Shown: one piece after another, positions 1-5,054 of the stretch | Layout of the letters: the number at the start of each line of letters is the position of its first letter | Numbering within the stretch: the first letter of the stretch is position 1 | NCBI GenBank assembly: GCA_029289015.1 | Contig: JARFUL010000232.1 | Coordinates: 1-5,467 of the forward strand | Length of the DNA stretch: 5,467 bases | Direction of reading: 5' to 3' | DNA from: Syntrophobacteria bacterium | Lineage (GTDB): Bacteria > Desulfobacterota > Syntrophobacteria > JARFUL01 | Notes under the pieces: model-generated | Database searches by the model: none | Told to the model about the DNA's origin: nothing | Seen by the model: the letters and a program-made list of their open reading frames with translations, nothing else | Position numbers and translations under genes: made by a program

Positions 1-126
1 GAAATAAAATCTGTAAGTGATTTTCAGTTACGAATGAAAGAGAAGCATCTTAGAGCAAGTCAATTTCCTAACCAAGTAATTCTTTCATCTGGAGTTACAC
101 TCACACGCCCAAGTGAATGGAGTTAG
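1..126 (+). CDS. possible C-terminal end of an unrecognised protein (partial, 5' end outside window)
   Basis: Frame 1 is open from the window edge for 41 codons and ends at TAG (124-126), directly followed by a second in-frame TAG (127-129). The tail is basic and polar and ends in RPSEWS. I recognise no domain, membrane segment or motif. The stretch is about 37% G+C, far below the genes to its right, so stops should be frequent by chance; 41 open codons is modest support for coding. It lies downstream of a tRNA 3' end, on the opposite strand and converging on it. That position would suit the last gene of an integrated element, but this is inference. It could also be a chance open frame. Confidence 0.33.
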   Translation, partial: EIKSVSDFQLRMKEKHLRASQFPNQVILSSGVTLTRPSEWS

Positions 127-129
127 TAG

Positions 130-150
130 ACTGTGCCCAAAACTGTGCCC
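130..150. repeat. 9-bp direct repeat, 12-bp period
   Basis: ACTGTGCCC occurs at 130-138 and again at 142-150, separated by AAA. It starts four bases after the stop of the left-edge frame, between that frame and the tRNA terminator. Short direct repeats of this kind can be arm-type binding sites of tyrosine recombinases, or they can be incidental. Nothing else here decides between these. Confidence 0.6.
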
Positions 151-238
151 GCCATACCGAAAGGGACCAATTCTCCCGGCCGACCCCCTTCAGCAAAACC
201 TGGATAGTTTCTGGATAAACCCGGAAATATCAGCACAG

Positions 239-270
239 AAAAAAGGCTCGGCCCCCTGTTTTGGGGGCCG
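239..270 (-). terminator. rho-independent terminator downstream of tRNA-Thr
   Basis: On the minus strand an 8-bp perfect GC-rich stem (arms 263-270 and 249-256, CGGCCCCC/GGGGGCCG) encloses a 6-nt loop. It is followed by AGCC and then six T residues (244-239). It lies 19 bases past the CCA end of the tRNA and is oriented to end that transcript. The 4-nt gap between stem and U-tract is slightly long but acceptable. Confidence 0.8.
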
Positions 271-289
271 TAACTTATTGTTTTAATTG

Positions 290-364
290 TGGAGCCAGCG
301 AGGGGATTTGAACCCATGACCTGCTGATTACGAATCAGCTGCTCTACCTCTGAGCTACGCTGGC
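290..364 (-). tRNA. tRNA-Thr (anticodon CGU)
   Basis: The minus strand folds as a 75-nt cloverleaf. The acceptor stem is GCCAGCG/CGCTGGC, the D-arm GCTC/GAGC has a GG-containing loop, and the anticodon stem is GCTGA/TCAGC with loop TTCGTAA, giving anticodon CGU and so Thr (codon ACG). The variable loop has 5 nt and the T-loop is TTCAAAT. The discriminator is U73 and CCA is encoded in the DNA (290-292). The T-stem ATGGG/CCCCT has one non-pairing position (U50:C64); all other stems pair fully. A promoter lies just upstream and a terminator just downstream, so it looks like a single-gene transcription unit. Confidence 0.96.
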
Positions 365-380
365 CCATGTGCTGAAAACA

Positions 381-409
381 CCTATATCACCGGGGGGTGG
401 GGGAGTCAA
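381..409 (-). promoter_or_regulatory. sigma70-type promoter for tRNA-Thr
   Basis: On the minus strand, TTGACT (409-404) is followed after exactly 17 bp by TATAGG (386-381). The predicted start near 374 gives a leader of about 10 nt before the mature tRNA 5' end at 364. The spacer is very C-rich, with runs of five and six C. The -35 box matches consensus at 5 of 6 positions and the -10 at 4 of 6. An alternative -10, GATATA, would give a 15-bp spacer and is less likely. Confidence 0.62.
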
Positions 410-493
410 GGGGACTTGTGGAACCAGGGCCGCGGGGCTTGGGGCCGTGATCATCGGTTCGAACTACCTGGGGTGCTGCAAAACCCTCGCTGG

Positions 494-1333
494 CTAACGC
501 GACTTCTCATAGTAGGGCATTGCCTCGGGGATGTAGGCCCTGATGGACTCGATCCTGGATTCGGGCGCGGGGTGGGTGGAGAGGAACTCTGGGGGCCTTG
601 AGCCTCCGTGCTCGTTCATCCTCTGCCAAAACGCAACCGCGGCCCGGGGGTCGTAGCCCGCCCTTGCCATGAGCATTAGCCCTATGCGGTCCGACTCGTT
701 CTCATGGAGCCTGCTGTAGGGAAGGAGAAGGCCCACGGTCGCGCCCGCGCCGTAGACCGCCATAAAGAGCTGCCTGGTCTGGTTGGGCCTGCTGGAGAGC
801 GCGACGGACAGGGCAACCCCCCCCATGTTTACCAGGAGCGCCTGGCTCATGCGCTCGTTTCCGTGGCCTGCTAGCGCGTGGGCCACCTCGTGGCCGATGA
901 TCACCGCGAGCCCGCTCTCGTCCCGGGTGTAGGGAAGGATGCCGGTGTAGACCGCGATCTTGCCCCCCGGCAGGCACCACGCGTTCACCGTTTTATCGTC
1001 CTCGATCAGGTTGAACTCCCAGTTGTATTTGCTGACCTCATGCTCCTGGCCGGAGTCCCTCAAAAAGGTTTCAGCAGACCTCGCGACCCTTTCCCCGACC
1101 CTCTTCACCAGCGCGACCTTTTGACGATCCTGGGAGAGCTTCGACTCCCTGAGCACCTGGTCGTACTGCCTGAAGCTCATGCCAATGAGCTGGGAGTCGG
1201 GAATAAGGTGCAGCCCCCTTCGCTCGGTAATGGGGACCTGCGCGCAGCTCAGCAGAAATAGAAAGAGTGCGAAAAAGAGCGCCGCGCGGTAAAGCGGCCC
1301 GAAAAGAGGGTCTTTTGGGTTTGGGGGTTTCAT
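494..1333 (-). CDS. M48-family lipoprotein metalloprotease (LoiP/YggG-like)
   Basis: This 279-residue protein is a predicted membrane-anchored zinc endopeptidase of the periplasm. A hydrophobic signal segment (about 16-28) ends in the lipobox LLSC, with Cys30 as the lipidation site. The catalytic motif HEVAH (148-152) supplies two zinc-ligand histidines and the catalytic Glu149. Glu213 in ESDRIG is the expected third ligand. NAWCLPGG (117-124) and STHP (252-255, His254) are further M48 hallmarks. Length suits the LoiP type; there are no C-terminal TPRs as in BepA. The ATG is supported by AGGAGG at 1348-1343, nine bases upstream. In E. coli, relatives degrade misfolded outer-membrane proteins, so envelope quality control is the likely role. 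It is transcribed divergently from the efflux operon, and a functional link is only a guess. No clear terminator is seen before the tRNA promoter. Confidence 0.93.
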   Translation of the reverse strand: MKPPNPKDPLFGPLYRAALFFALFLFLLSCAQVPITERRGLHLIPDSQLIGMSFRQYDQVLRESKLSQDRQKVALVKRVGERVARSAETFLRDSGQEHEVSKYNWEFNLIEDDKTVNAWCLPGGKIAVYTGILPYTRDESGLAVIIGHEVAHALAGHGNERMSQALLVNMGGVALSVALSSRPNQTRQLFMAVYGAGATVGLLLPYSRLHENESDRIGLMLMARAGYDPRAAVAFWQRMNEHGGSRPPEFLSTHPAPESRIESIRAYIPEAMPYYEKSR

Positions 1334-1347
1334 ATGGATCGCCCTCC

Positions 1348-1397
1348 TGAGACAGGCCCCGAAAAAAGCCCGTTATGGTTTTCCCGTGAGACAGGCC
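1348..1397. repeat. 11-bp direct repeat upstream of the M48 gene
   Basis: TGAGACAGGCC occurs at 1348-1358 and 1387-1397, a 39-bp period. The first copy touches the protease Shine-Dalgarno, and both copies would lie in its 5' leader if transcription starts near 1401. On the mRNA strand the repeat reads GGCCTGTCTCA. Function unknown; it could be a regulator half-site pair or incidental. Confidence 0.55.
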
Positions 1398-1407
1398 AGG
1401 CAGGGAT

Positions 1408-1435
1408 ATTTTACCAGGAAGCGGCTCATAGTAAA
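1408..1435 (-). promoter_or_regulatory. candidate promoter for the M48 gene
   Basis: On the minus strand, TTTACT (1435-1430) and TAAAAT (1413-1408) are spaced by 16 bp. They match sigma70 consensus at 4 of 6 and 5 of 6 positions. Transcription would start near 1401, leaving a leader of about 70 nt. It is the best leftward candidate I found, but the -35 is weak and the spacing is not ideal. Confidence 0.35.
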
Positions 1436-1615
1436 AGCTTCTCACCGGGAAGGGATAAGGGCCAAGGCCTCAAAGGCTAGGACCAAAGCCCGCCGGGAGC
1501 TTCGCAAGTATCCTGAGTTGCCGCCAAGTGACCGGGATAATTGATATTTAAAGCCTAGCAGCCGTGGTTGGGGAGCAAGCACTGAGATAAGAAGAGAGGG
1601 CTGGGAAAAATCTCC

Positions 1616-1644
1616 TTGACATTCGAACAGTTGTTTGATACAAA
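1616..1644 (+). promoter_or_regulatory. sigma70-type promoter of the tetR-efflux operon
   Basis: A perfect -35 box TTGACA (1616-1621) is followed after 17 bp by TACAAA (1639-1644). The start would be near 1651, so the leader is only about 19 nt and contains little more than the Shine-Dalgarno. The near-consensus -35 suggests a strong promoter that needs repression, which fits the palindrome lying over its spacer and -10. Confidence 0.75.
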
Positions 1645-1650
1645 CGTTCG
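1624..1650. promoter_or_regulatory. 27-bp near-palindromic operator, probable TetR binding site
   Basis: The two arms read CGAAC-N2-TTGT and ACAA-N2-GTTCG, arranged symmetrically about G1637. Ten of 13 position pairs match. The site covers most of the promoter spacer, the entire -10 box and the predicted start. Bound protein would block RNA polymerase, as in classic TetR-family autorepression. The size and two-fold symmetry fit a site for one TetR dimer or a pair of dimers. That the adjacent repressor binds it is inferred from position. Confidence 0.8.
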
Positions 1651-1656
1651 TTATAG

Positions 1657-1662
1657 AGGAGG
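1657..1662 (+). promoter_or_regulatory. Shine-Dalgarno that fixes the repressor start
   Basis: AGGAGG ends seven bases before ATG 1670. An in-frame TTG at 1616 would add 18 residues, but it is the first base triplet of the -35 box, upstream of the predicted transcription start. The ATG is therefore the real start. Confidence 0.85.
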
Positions 1663-1669
1663 GTTGGCC

Positions 1670-2326
1670 ATGACACAAAAGATTGATAATGACGCGCTCA
1701 CCAAGGAGAGGATCCTGGACAAGGCCGAATTCCTGTTCAGCCAGAAGGGCTACCACGCGGTGAGCGTGCGGGAGATAACCAAGGCCGCGCGCTGCCACGT
1801 GGGCGCGGTGAACTACCATTTCGGGTCCAAGAAGAACCTCTATCTCAGTGTTTTCCGGGACAGGTGGCTCAACCGCGCGCTCAGGATGCAGCAGTTCTTC
1901 AGGGATTCCCTCCCGGACAGGGAATCACCGACACCGGCCGAGGTGGTCAGGGCCCTGGCCCAGGCCTTTATCGGGGGGCCCCTCTCGGATGAGGAGCGGC
2001 TCAGGCACCACCAGCTTATGGCCAGGGAGATGGCAAAGCCCTCGGAGGCCCTCGACATGGTGGGGGAAGAGGGGATGAAGCCGTTCTTCAAGGAGCTGGT
2101 CCTGAGGCTCGGCCCCGCGATGCCCGAGGGGATCGGCCGCGACCGGATGATGCTCAACATTTTAAGCATCTTCGCGCAGGTGCTCTACTTCAACTTCGCC
2201 AGGAGCGCGGTTACCCTTATAGCAGGGCGGGAGTACGACAGGGAGTTCAACGCCATGCTGGTGGAGCACATCATCGAGTTTTCCCTCAACGGGCTGGGCG
2301 GCACCAGCGAGGAGAGCCGGGGGTGA
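1670..2326 (+). CDS. TetR/AcrR-family transcriptional repressor, CecR-like
   Basis: This 218-residue cytoplasmic DNA-binding protein is the likely repressor of the downstream efflux genes. The N-terminal TetR domain spans about residues 11-58. Its helix-turn-helix (about 33-52) ends in the family signature VNYHFGSK (47-54), followed by LY. The C-terminal ligand-binding and dimerisation part (about 85-210) contains MAREMAKPSEALD (117-129). That pattern recalls the CecR/YbiH (DUF1956-type) C-terminal domain, a subgroup known to control export systems. It is the first gene of the operon and starts just after the palindromic operator, so autoregulation is expected. Its TGA overlaps the channel gene's GTG by four bases. 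The ligand is unknown but is probably a pump substrate or a related compound. Family assignment is firm; the CecR subgroup is my judgement by eye. Confidence 0.93.
   Translation: MTQKIDNDALTKERILDKAEFLFSQKGYHAVSVREITKAARCHVGAVNYHFGSKKNLYLSVFRDRWLNRALRMQQFFRDSLPDRESPTPAEVVRALAQAFIGGPLSDEERLRHHQLMAREMAKPSEALDMVGEEGMKPFFKELVLRLGPAMPEGIGRDRMMLNILSIFAQVLYFNFARSAVTLIAGREYDREFNAMLVEHIIEFSLNGLGGTSEESRG
2310..2314 (+). promoter_or_regulatory. Shine-Dalgarno supporting the GTG start of the channel gene
   Basis: AGGAG lies eight bases before GTG 2323, inside the end of the repressor gene. GTG 2323 is the start that gives a complete lipoprotein signal peptide. Its overlap with the repressor TGA (GTGA) suggests translational coupling. 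Confidence 0.75.
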
Positions 2327-3783
2327 GACGTATCCTGGGCTATATCTTGCTGGCCCTGGCCCTTTGCGCGGCGGGCGGCTGTTTCAACATGGGGCCGGAC
2401 TACCGCCGTCCCGATGACGCGGTGGACGAGCTCCCGGCATACCAGCACGCGCCCGCTGCCCGGGTTGCAGCAGAGATAGAGGACAGGTGGTGGGAGATCT
2501 TCGGCAACCCCGAGCTGAACGGGCTGGTTGAGGAAGCGCTGAAGAACAACCTGGATATCAGAAAGGCCGCGGCCAGGATCCTAGAGGTCAAGGCCCAGTT
2601 CGTGGAGGCCCGGGCCAACCGGCTGCCCGGGGTGAACGCTGAAGGCAGTTTCCAAAGACAGCGGCGCCCGGTGGAGACACCCGCGCAGTCATCCCAGGGA
2701 GGGGCCAAGAGAGAGGGCGTTACCCAGAACACCCTCGCGGTCTCCCTTGCCGCGTCCTTTGAGCTCGATCTTTGGGGCCGGCTTGCCAGGGCCGAGGACG
2801 CGGCCAGGGCCGAGATGCTCAAGGCCGATGAGAGCCGCAGCACCGTGGCCCAGACCGTGGTGGCCCAGACAGTCACCGCGTACCTCCAGATGGAGTCCCT
2901 GGAGCGGCAGATAGATATCGCCAAAAAGAGCATTGAGAGCTACAAGAGGAGCCGGGCCCTGGTGGAGAGCCGCTACCGTCGCGGGCTCACCACCATCCTG
3001 GAGGTGAGGCAGGCCCGGAGAGTTTTGGCCCAGGCCGAGGCCTCTCTGCCCTCGCTGCGCCAGGAGTTGGGCGTGGTGCAGCAGACCCTGGCCGTGCTGC
3101 TGGGGCGATACCCCAAGACCCGGCCCCCCAGGCAACACCCTGAGGACTACTACAGGAGGCTCGCGCCGGTGCCCCCGGGGCTGCCCTCCGACCTGCTTCT
3201 CCGCCGCCCGGACATAAAGGCCGCGGAGGCGGAGCTCATGGCCCTGAACGCGAGGGTGGGGGTGGCCAAGGCGAGCCGGTTCCCCCGGATCTCCCTCACC
3301 GGGTCCTTCGGGTACACCTCCAACGAGCTGAACACGCTGCTCAAGCCCGAGAGCGAGATCTGGTCCATCGCGATGGGACTCTTGCAGCCCATCTTCGACG
3401 CGGGAAAGCTCAGGGCAGAGCAGAGGGCCGCGGAGGCGAGATACAGCCAGGGCGTTGCCCATTATGCGAAGACGGTGCTTGTCGCGTTCTCCGAGGTGGA
3501 GTCCGCACTCTTGACCAGAAAGGAGCAGCTTGCCAAAAGAGGCAGGGTACTCAAGTTCCTCAAGGAGGCCCGGGCCACCCAAAAGCAGGCCGAGAGCCGC
3601 TACATGCGGGGCCTTACGGACTATCTGAACGTGCTGGAGTCCCAGCGCACGAGGTTCGACGCGGAAAAGAGCCTGGTCCTGGTGGACCTCGCGGTGCTCA
3701 GCAACCGGGTCAGCCTGCACCGCGCGCTGGGGGGAGGCTGGGACCGGGTTCTGGAGAGAGAAGGACAAGGGCAAAAAGAGTGA
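2323..3783 (+). CDS. outer-membrane efflux lipoprotein, NodT/OprM-type (TolC superfamily)
   Basis: This 486-residue protein is the outer-membrane channel of the tripartite pump; family members form trimeric beta-barrel/alpha-barrel tunnels. The signal peptide ends in AGGC with Cys20 as the lipidation site, followed by MGPDYRRP (23-30), the usual mature start of the family. Two outer-membrane efflux repeats follow (about 60-260 and 285-470). FELDLWGR (146-153), LLLRRPDI (291-298) and the RFPRISLTGSFG stretch (319-330) are family signatures. The internal duplication is visible: SRYRRGLTTILEV (216-228) matches SRYMRGLTDYLNV (425-437). Length is normal for the family. It precedes the adaptor gene, whereas many RND operons place the channel last. 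Arg is often encoded by AGG. Two stem-loops follow the stop codon. The identification is secure; the exported substrate is unknown. Confidence 0.96.
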   Translation: MRRILGYILLALALCAAGGCFNMGPDYRRPDDAVDELPAYQHAPAARVAAEIEDRWWEIFGNPELNGLVEEALKNNLDIRKAAARILEVKAQFVEARANRLPGVNAEGSFQRQRRPVETPAQSSQGGAKREGVTQNTLAVSLAASFELDLWGRLARAEDAARAEMLKADESRSTVAQTVVAQTVTAYLQMESLERQIDIAKKSIESYKRSRALVESRYRRGLTTILEVRQARRVLAQAEASLPSLRQELGVVQQTLAVLLGRYPKTRPPRQHPEDYYRRLAPVPPGLPSDLLLRRPDIKAAEAELMALNARVGVAKASRFPRISLTGSFGYTSNELNTLLKPESEIWSIAMGLLQPIFDAGKLRAEQRAAEARYSQGVAHYAKTVLVAFSEVESALLTRKEQLAKRGRVLKFLKEARATQKQAESRYMRGLTDYLNVLESQRTRFDAEKSLVLVDLAVLSNRVSLHRALGGGWDRVLEREGQGQKE

Positions 3784-3789
3784 GGGAGC

Positions 3790-3844
3790 CCCCCGGTCCA
3801 CGCGGGGGTTCCTACCTACCCTTCAAGCCCCTGTGAGCAGGGGC
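3790..3844 (+). other. two adjacent stem-loops in the channel/adaptor intercistronic gap
   Basis: The first hairpin pairs CCCCCG (3790-3795) with CGGGGG (3803-3808) across a 7-nt loop. The second pairs GCCCCTG (3827-3833) with CAGGGGC (3838-3844) across the tetraloop TGAG. Neither is followed by a T-run on the plus strand, so they are not standard rho-independent terminators. They occupy most of the only sizeable gap in the operon. They may act in mRNA processing or stability and set the ratio of channel to pump, but this is inference. Confidence 0.6.
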
Positions 3845-3866
3845 CAAAAGAGAAGAGTCGGTTGCA

Positions 3867-5054
3867 ATGAGTAAAAAAACAAGTCGGGTTTTGCATATCG
3901 GAGTTGCTATTTTACTCATCGCGCTGGGCGCGGTGCTTCTTAAGACCCTTTCTGCATCAAAGCCCAAGATAAAGAAGAAAAAGCCCGCTGCTGCCGTGAC
4001 CTTCGTGCGCACGATGAGGGTGGCTACCGGCGCGCACGCGGTCCGTATCCTCAGCGAGGGTACCGTAAGGGCGGACATGGAGATAGAGTTGCTGCCCCAG
4101 GTGGGGGGCAAGGTGGTGTATGTCTCCCCCTCCCTGGTGAACGGCGGGTACTTCAAAAAGAGGGACGTGCTTTTGCGCATAGACCCGGTGGACTACGAGT
4201 TGGCCCTGACCCTGGCCCGGGCCAAGGTGAAGGACTCGGAGGCCAACCTCAGGATCGCGGAGGAGGAGAGCGCGGCCGCGAAAGAAGAATGGCGGTTCTT
4301 GAACCTGGAGGATCAGAAGGCCGAAGAGGCGCCTCCCCCGCTGGTGGCCAAGGAGCCCCAGCTCGCCGCGGCCCAGGCGAAGCTGGACGCGGAGCTGGCG
4401 GAACTGAAAAAGGCGGAGCTTGCCCTGGAGAGGACCGTTATCCGCGCGCCCTTCAACGGCCGGGTGAGCGAGGAGTCCGTGGACGTGGGGCAGTATGTGT
4501 CCAAGGCCCAACCCCTGGCCTCGCTCTACTCCACCGACGTGGCCCAGATCGTGGTGCCCCTTGAGAACGAGGGGCTCATGTGGTTCCACGTGCCGGGGCT
4601 CACCCCGGGCTCCGGGCCCGGCTCCGACGCGCTGGTCCACGCGAACTTCGCGGGCAAAAAGCGGACCTGGCCGGCAGTGGTGGTCCGCGCGCAGGGCAAG
4701 CTGGACGAGCAGACCCGGATGGTGAACATAGTGGTGCGGGTGGAGAACCCCTTCGCGAAAAAGCCCCCCCTGATCCCGGGGCTCTTCGTTACCGTGGAGA
4801 TAAGGGGGAGCGTGATCAAGGATAGCGCGATTATCCCCAGGGCCGCGCTGAGGCAGGGAGATATGGTCTGGGTGGTGGATAAGGACGGCAGGCTTCGCTT
4901 CAGGAACGTTGAGGTGGCCCGCATTCAGAACAACGACGTGTTGATAAGCTCGGGGCTCAAAGACCGCGAGCTGGTGGTGGTCTCTCCCCTCAAGGCGGTG
5001 AGCGACGGCATGGCCGTGCGCACCGTGCGCGCGGGGAAGGGGGCCGGGAAATGA
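3867..5054 (+). CDS. RND efflux periplasmic adaptor subunit (HlyD/AcrA-type membrane-fusion protein)
   Basis: This 395-residue adaptor links the inner-membrane permease to the outer-membrane channel. An N-terminal transmembrane anchor (about 8-28) has no lipobox cysteine and is followed by a basic Lys-rich stretch (32-39). The first lipoyl half (about 63-106) includes LPQVGGKV and RIDPVDY. An alpha-helical hairpin (about 108-190) is rich in Ala, Glu and Lys and turns at a Pro-rich tip, EAPPPLVAKEP (154-164). The second lipoyl half (190-220) reads VIRAPFNGRV then VDVGQYV. The beta-barrel covers about 222-315 and the membrane-proximal domain about 318-388. Start ATG 3867 gives the complete anchor, but its Shine-Dalgarno is weak (GAAGAG, 3852-3857). 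Its TGA overlaps the permease ATG by four bases. The order of domains and the neighbours make the role secure; substrate cannot be told. Confidence 0.95.
   Translation: MSKKTSRVLHIGVAILLIALGAVLLKTLSASKPKIKKKKPAAAVTFVRTMRVATGAHAVRILSEGTVRADMEIELLPQVGGKVVYVSPSLVNGGYFKKRDVLLRIDPVDYELALTLARAKVKDSEANLRIAEEESAAAKEEWRFLNLEDQKAEEAPPPLVAKEPQLAAAQAKLDAELAELKKAELALERTVIRAPFNGRVSEESVDVGQYVSKAQPLASLYSTDVAQIVVPLENEGLMWFHVPGLTPGSGPGSDALVHANFAGKKRTWPAVVVRAQGKLDEQTRMVNIVVRVENPFAKKPPLIPGLFVTVEIRGSVIKDSAIIPRAALRQGDMVWVVDKDGRLRFRNVEVARIQNNDVLISSGLKDRELVVVSPLKAVSDGMAVRTVRAGKGAGK

Larger units (their letters stand above)
1334..1669. other. 336-bp divergent intergenic region
   Basis: This region separates the leftward protease gene from the rightward repressor-efflux operon. 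It holds the protease Shine-Dalgarno and a weak leftward promoter candidate at its left end. At its right end are a strong rightward promoter with overlapping operator and the repressor's Shine-Dalgarno. The central part (about 1440-1600) has lower coding character. I see no convincing small gene, RNA or terminator there. Confidence 0.7.

Noticed and set aside
123..368. 81-codon minus-strand frame over the tRNA
   Set aside because: It is the translated shadow of the tRNA and its terminator; the SSEVEQLIRNQQVMGSNP-like stretch is the tRNA sequence read as codons.
391..413. G-rich run on the plus strand as a possible G-quadruplex
   Set aside because: Only three separated runs of three or more G are present (G6, G5, G4), one short of a standard four-run quadruplex. 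The run is better explained as the C-rich spacer of the tRNA promoter on the other strand.
1071..1445. 124-codon minus-strand frame overlapping the protease start
   Set aside because: Out of frame with the strongly supported M48 protein and with no motif of its own.
1616..1669. 18-residue N-terminal extension of the repressor from TTG 1616
   Set aside because: The TTG is the first triplet of the -35 box and lies upstream of the predicted transcription start. The Shine-Dalgarno fits ATG 1670.
1442..1819. 125-codon minus-strand frame across the intergenic region and the repressor start
   Set aside because: It would begin inside the conserved helix-turn-helix coding region and run through the operator and promoter. 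No Shine-Dalgarno or recognisable product.
2689..3801. 370-codon open frame on the minus strand opposite the channel gene
   Set aside because: It is antisense to a well-supported outer-membrane factor. Its product is a low-complexity mix rich in Gly, Leu, Arg and His with no domain, which is what GC-rich antisense frames give.
3827..3846. Hairpin before the adaptor gene as a rho-independent terminator
   Set aside because: No T-tract follows the stem on the plus strand, and ending transcription here would cut the pump genes off from their only visible promoter.
3957..4640. 227-codon open frame on the minus strand opposite the adaptor gene
   Set aside because: Gly/Leu/His-rich antisense product with no family features, lying fully inside the adaptor gene.
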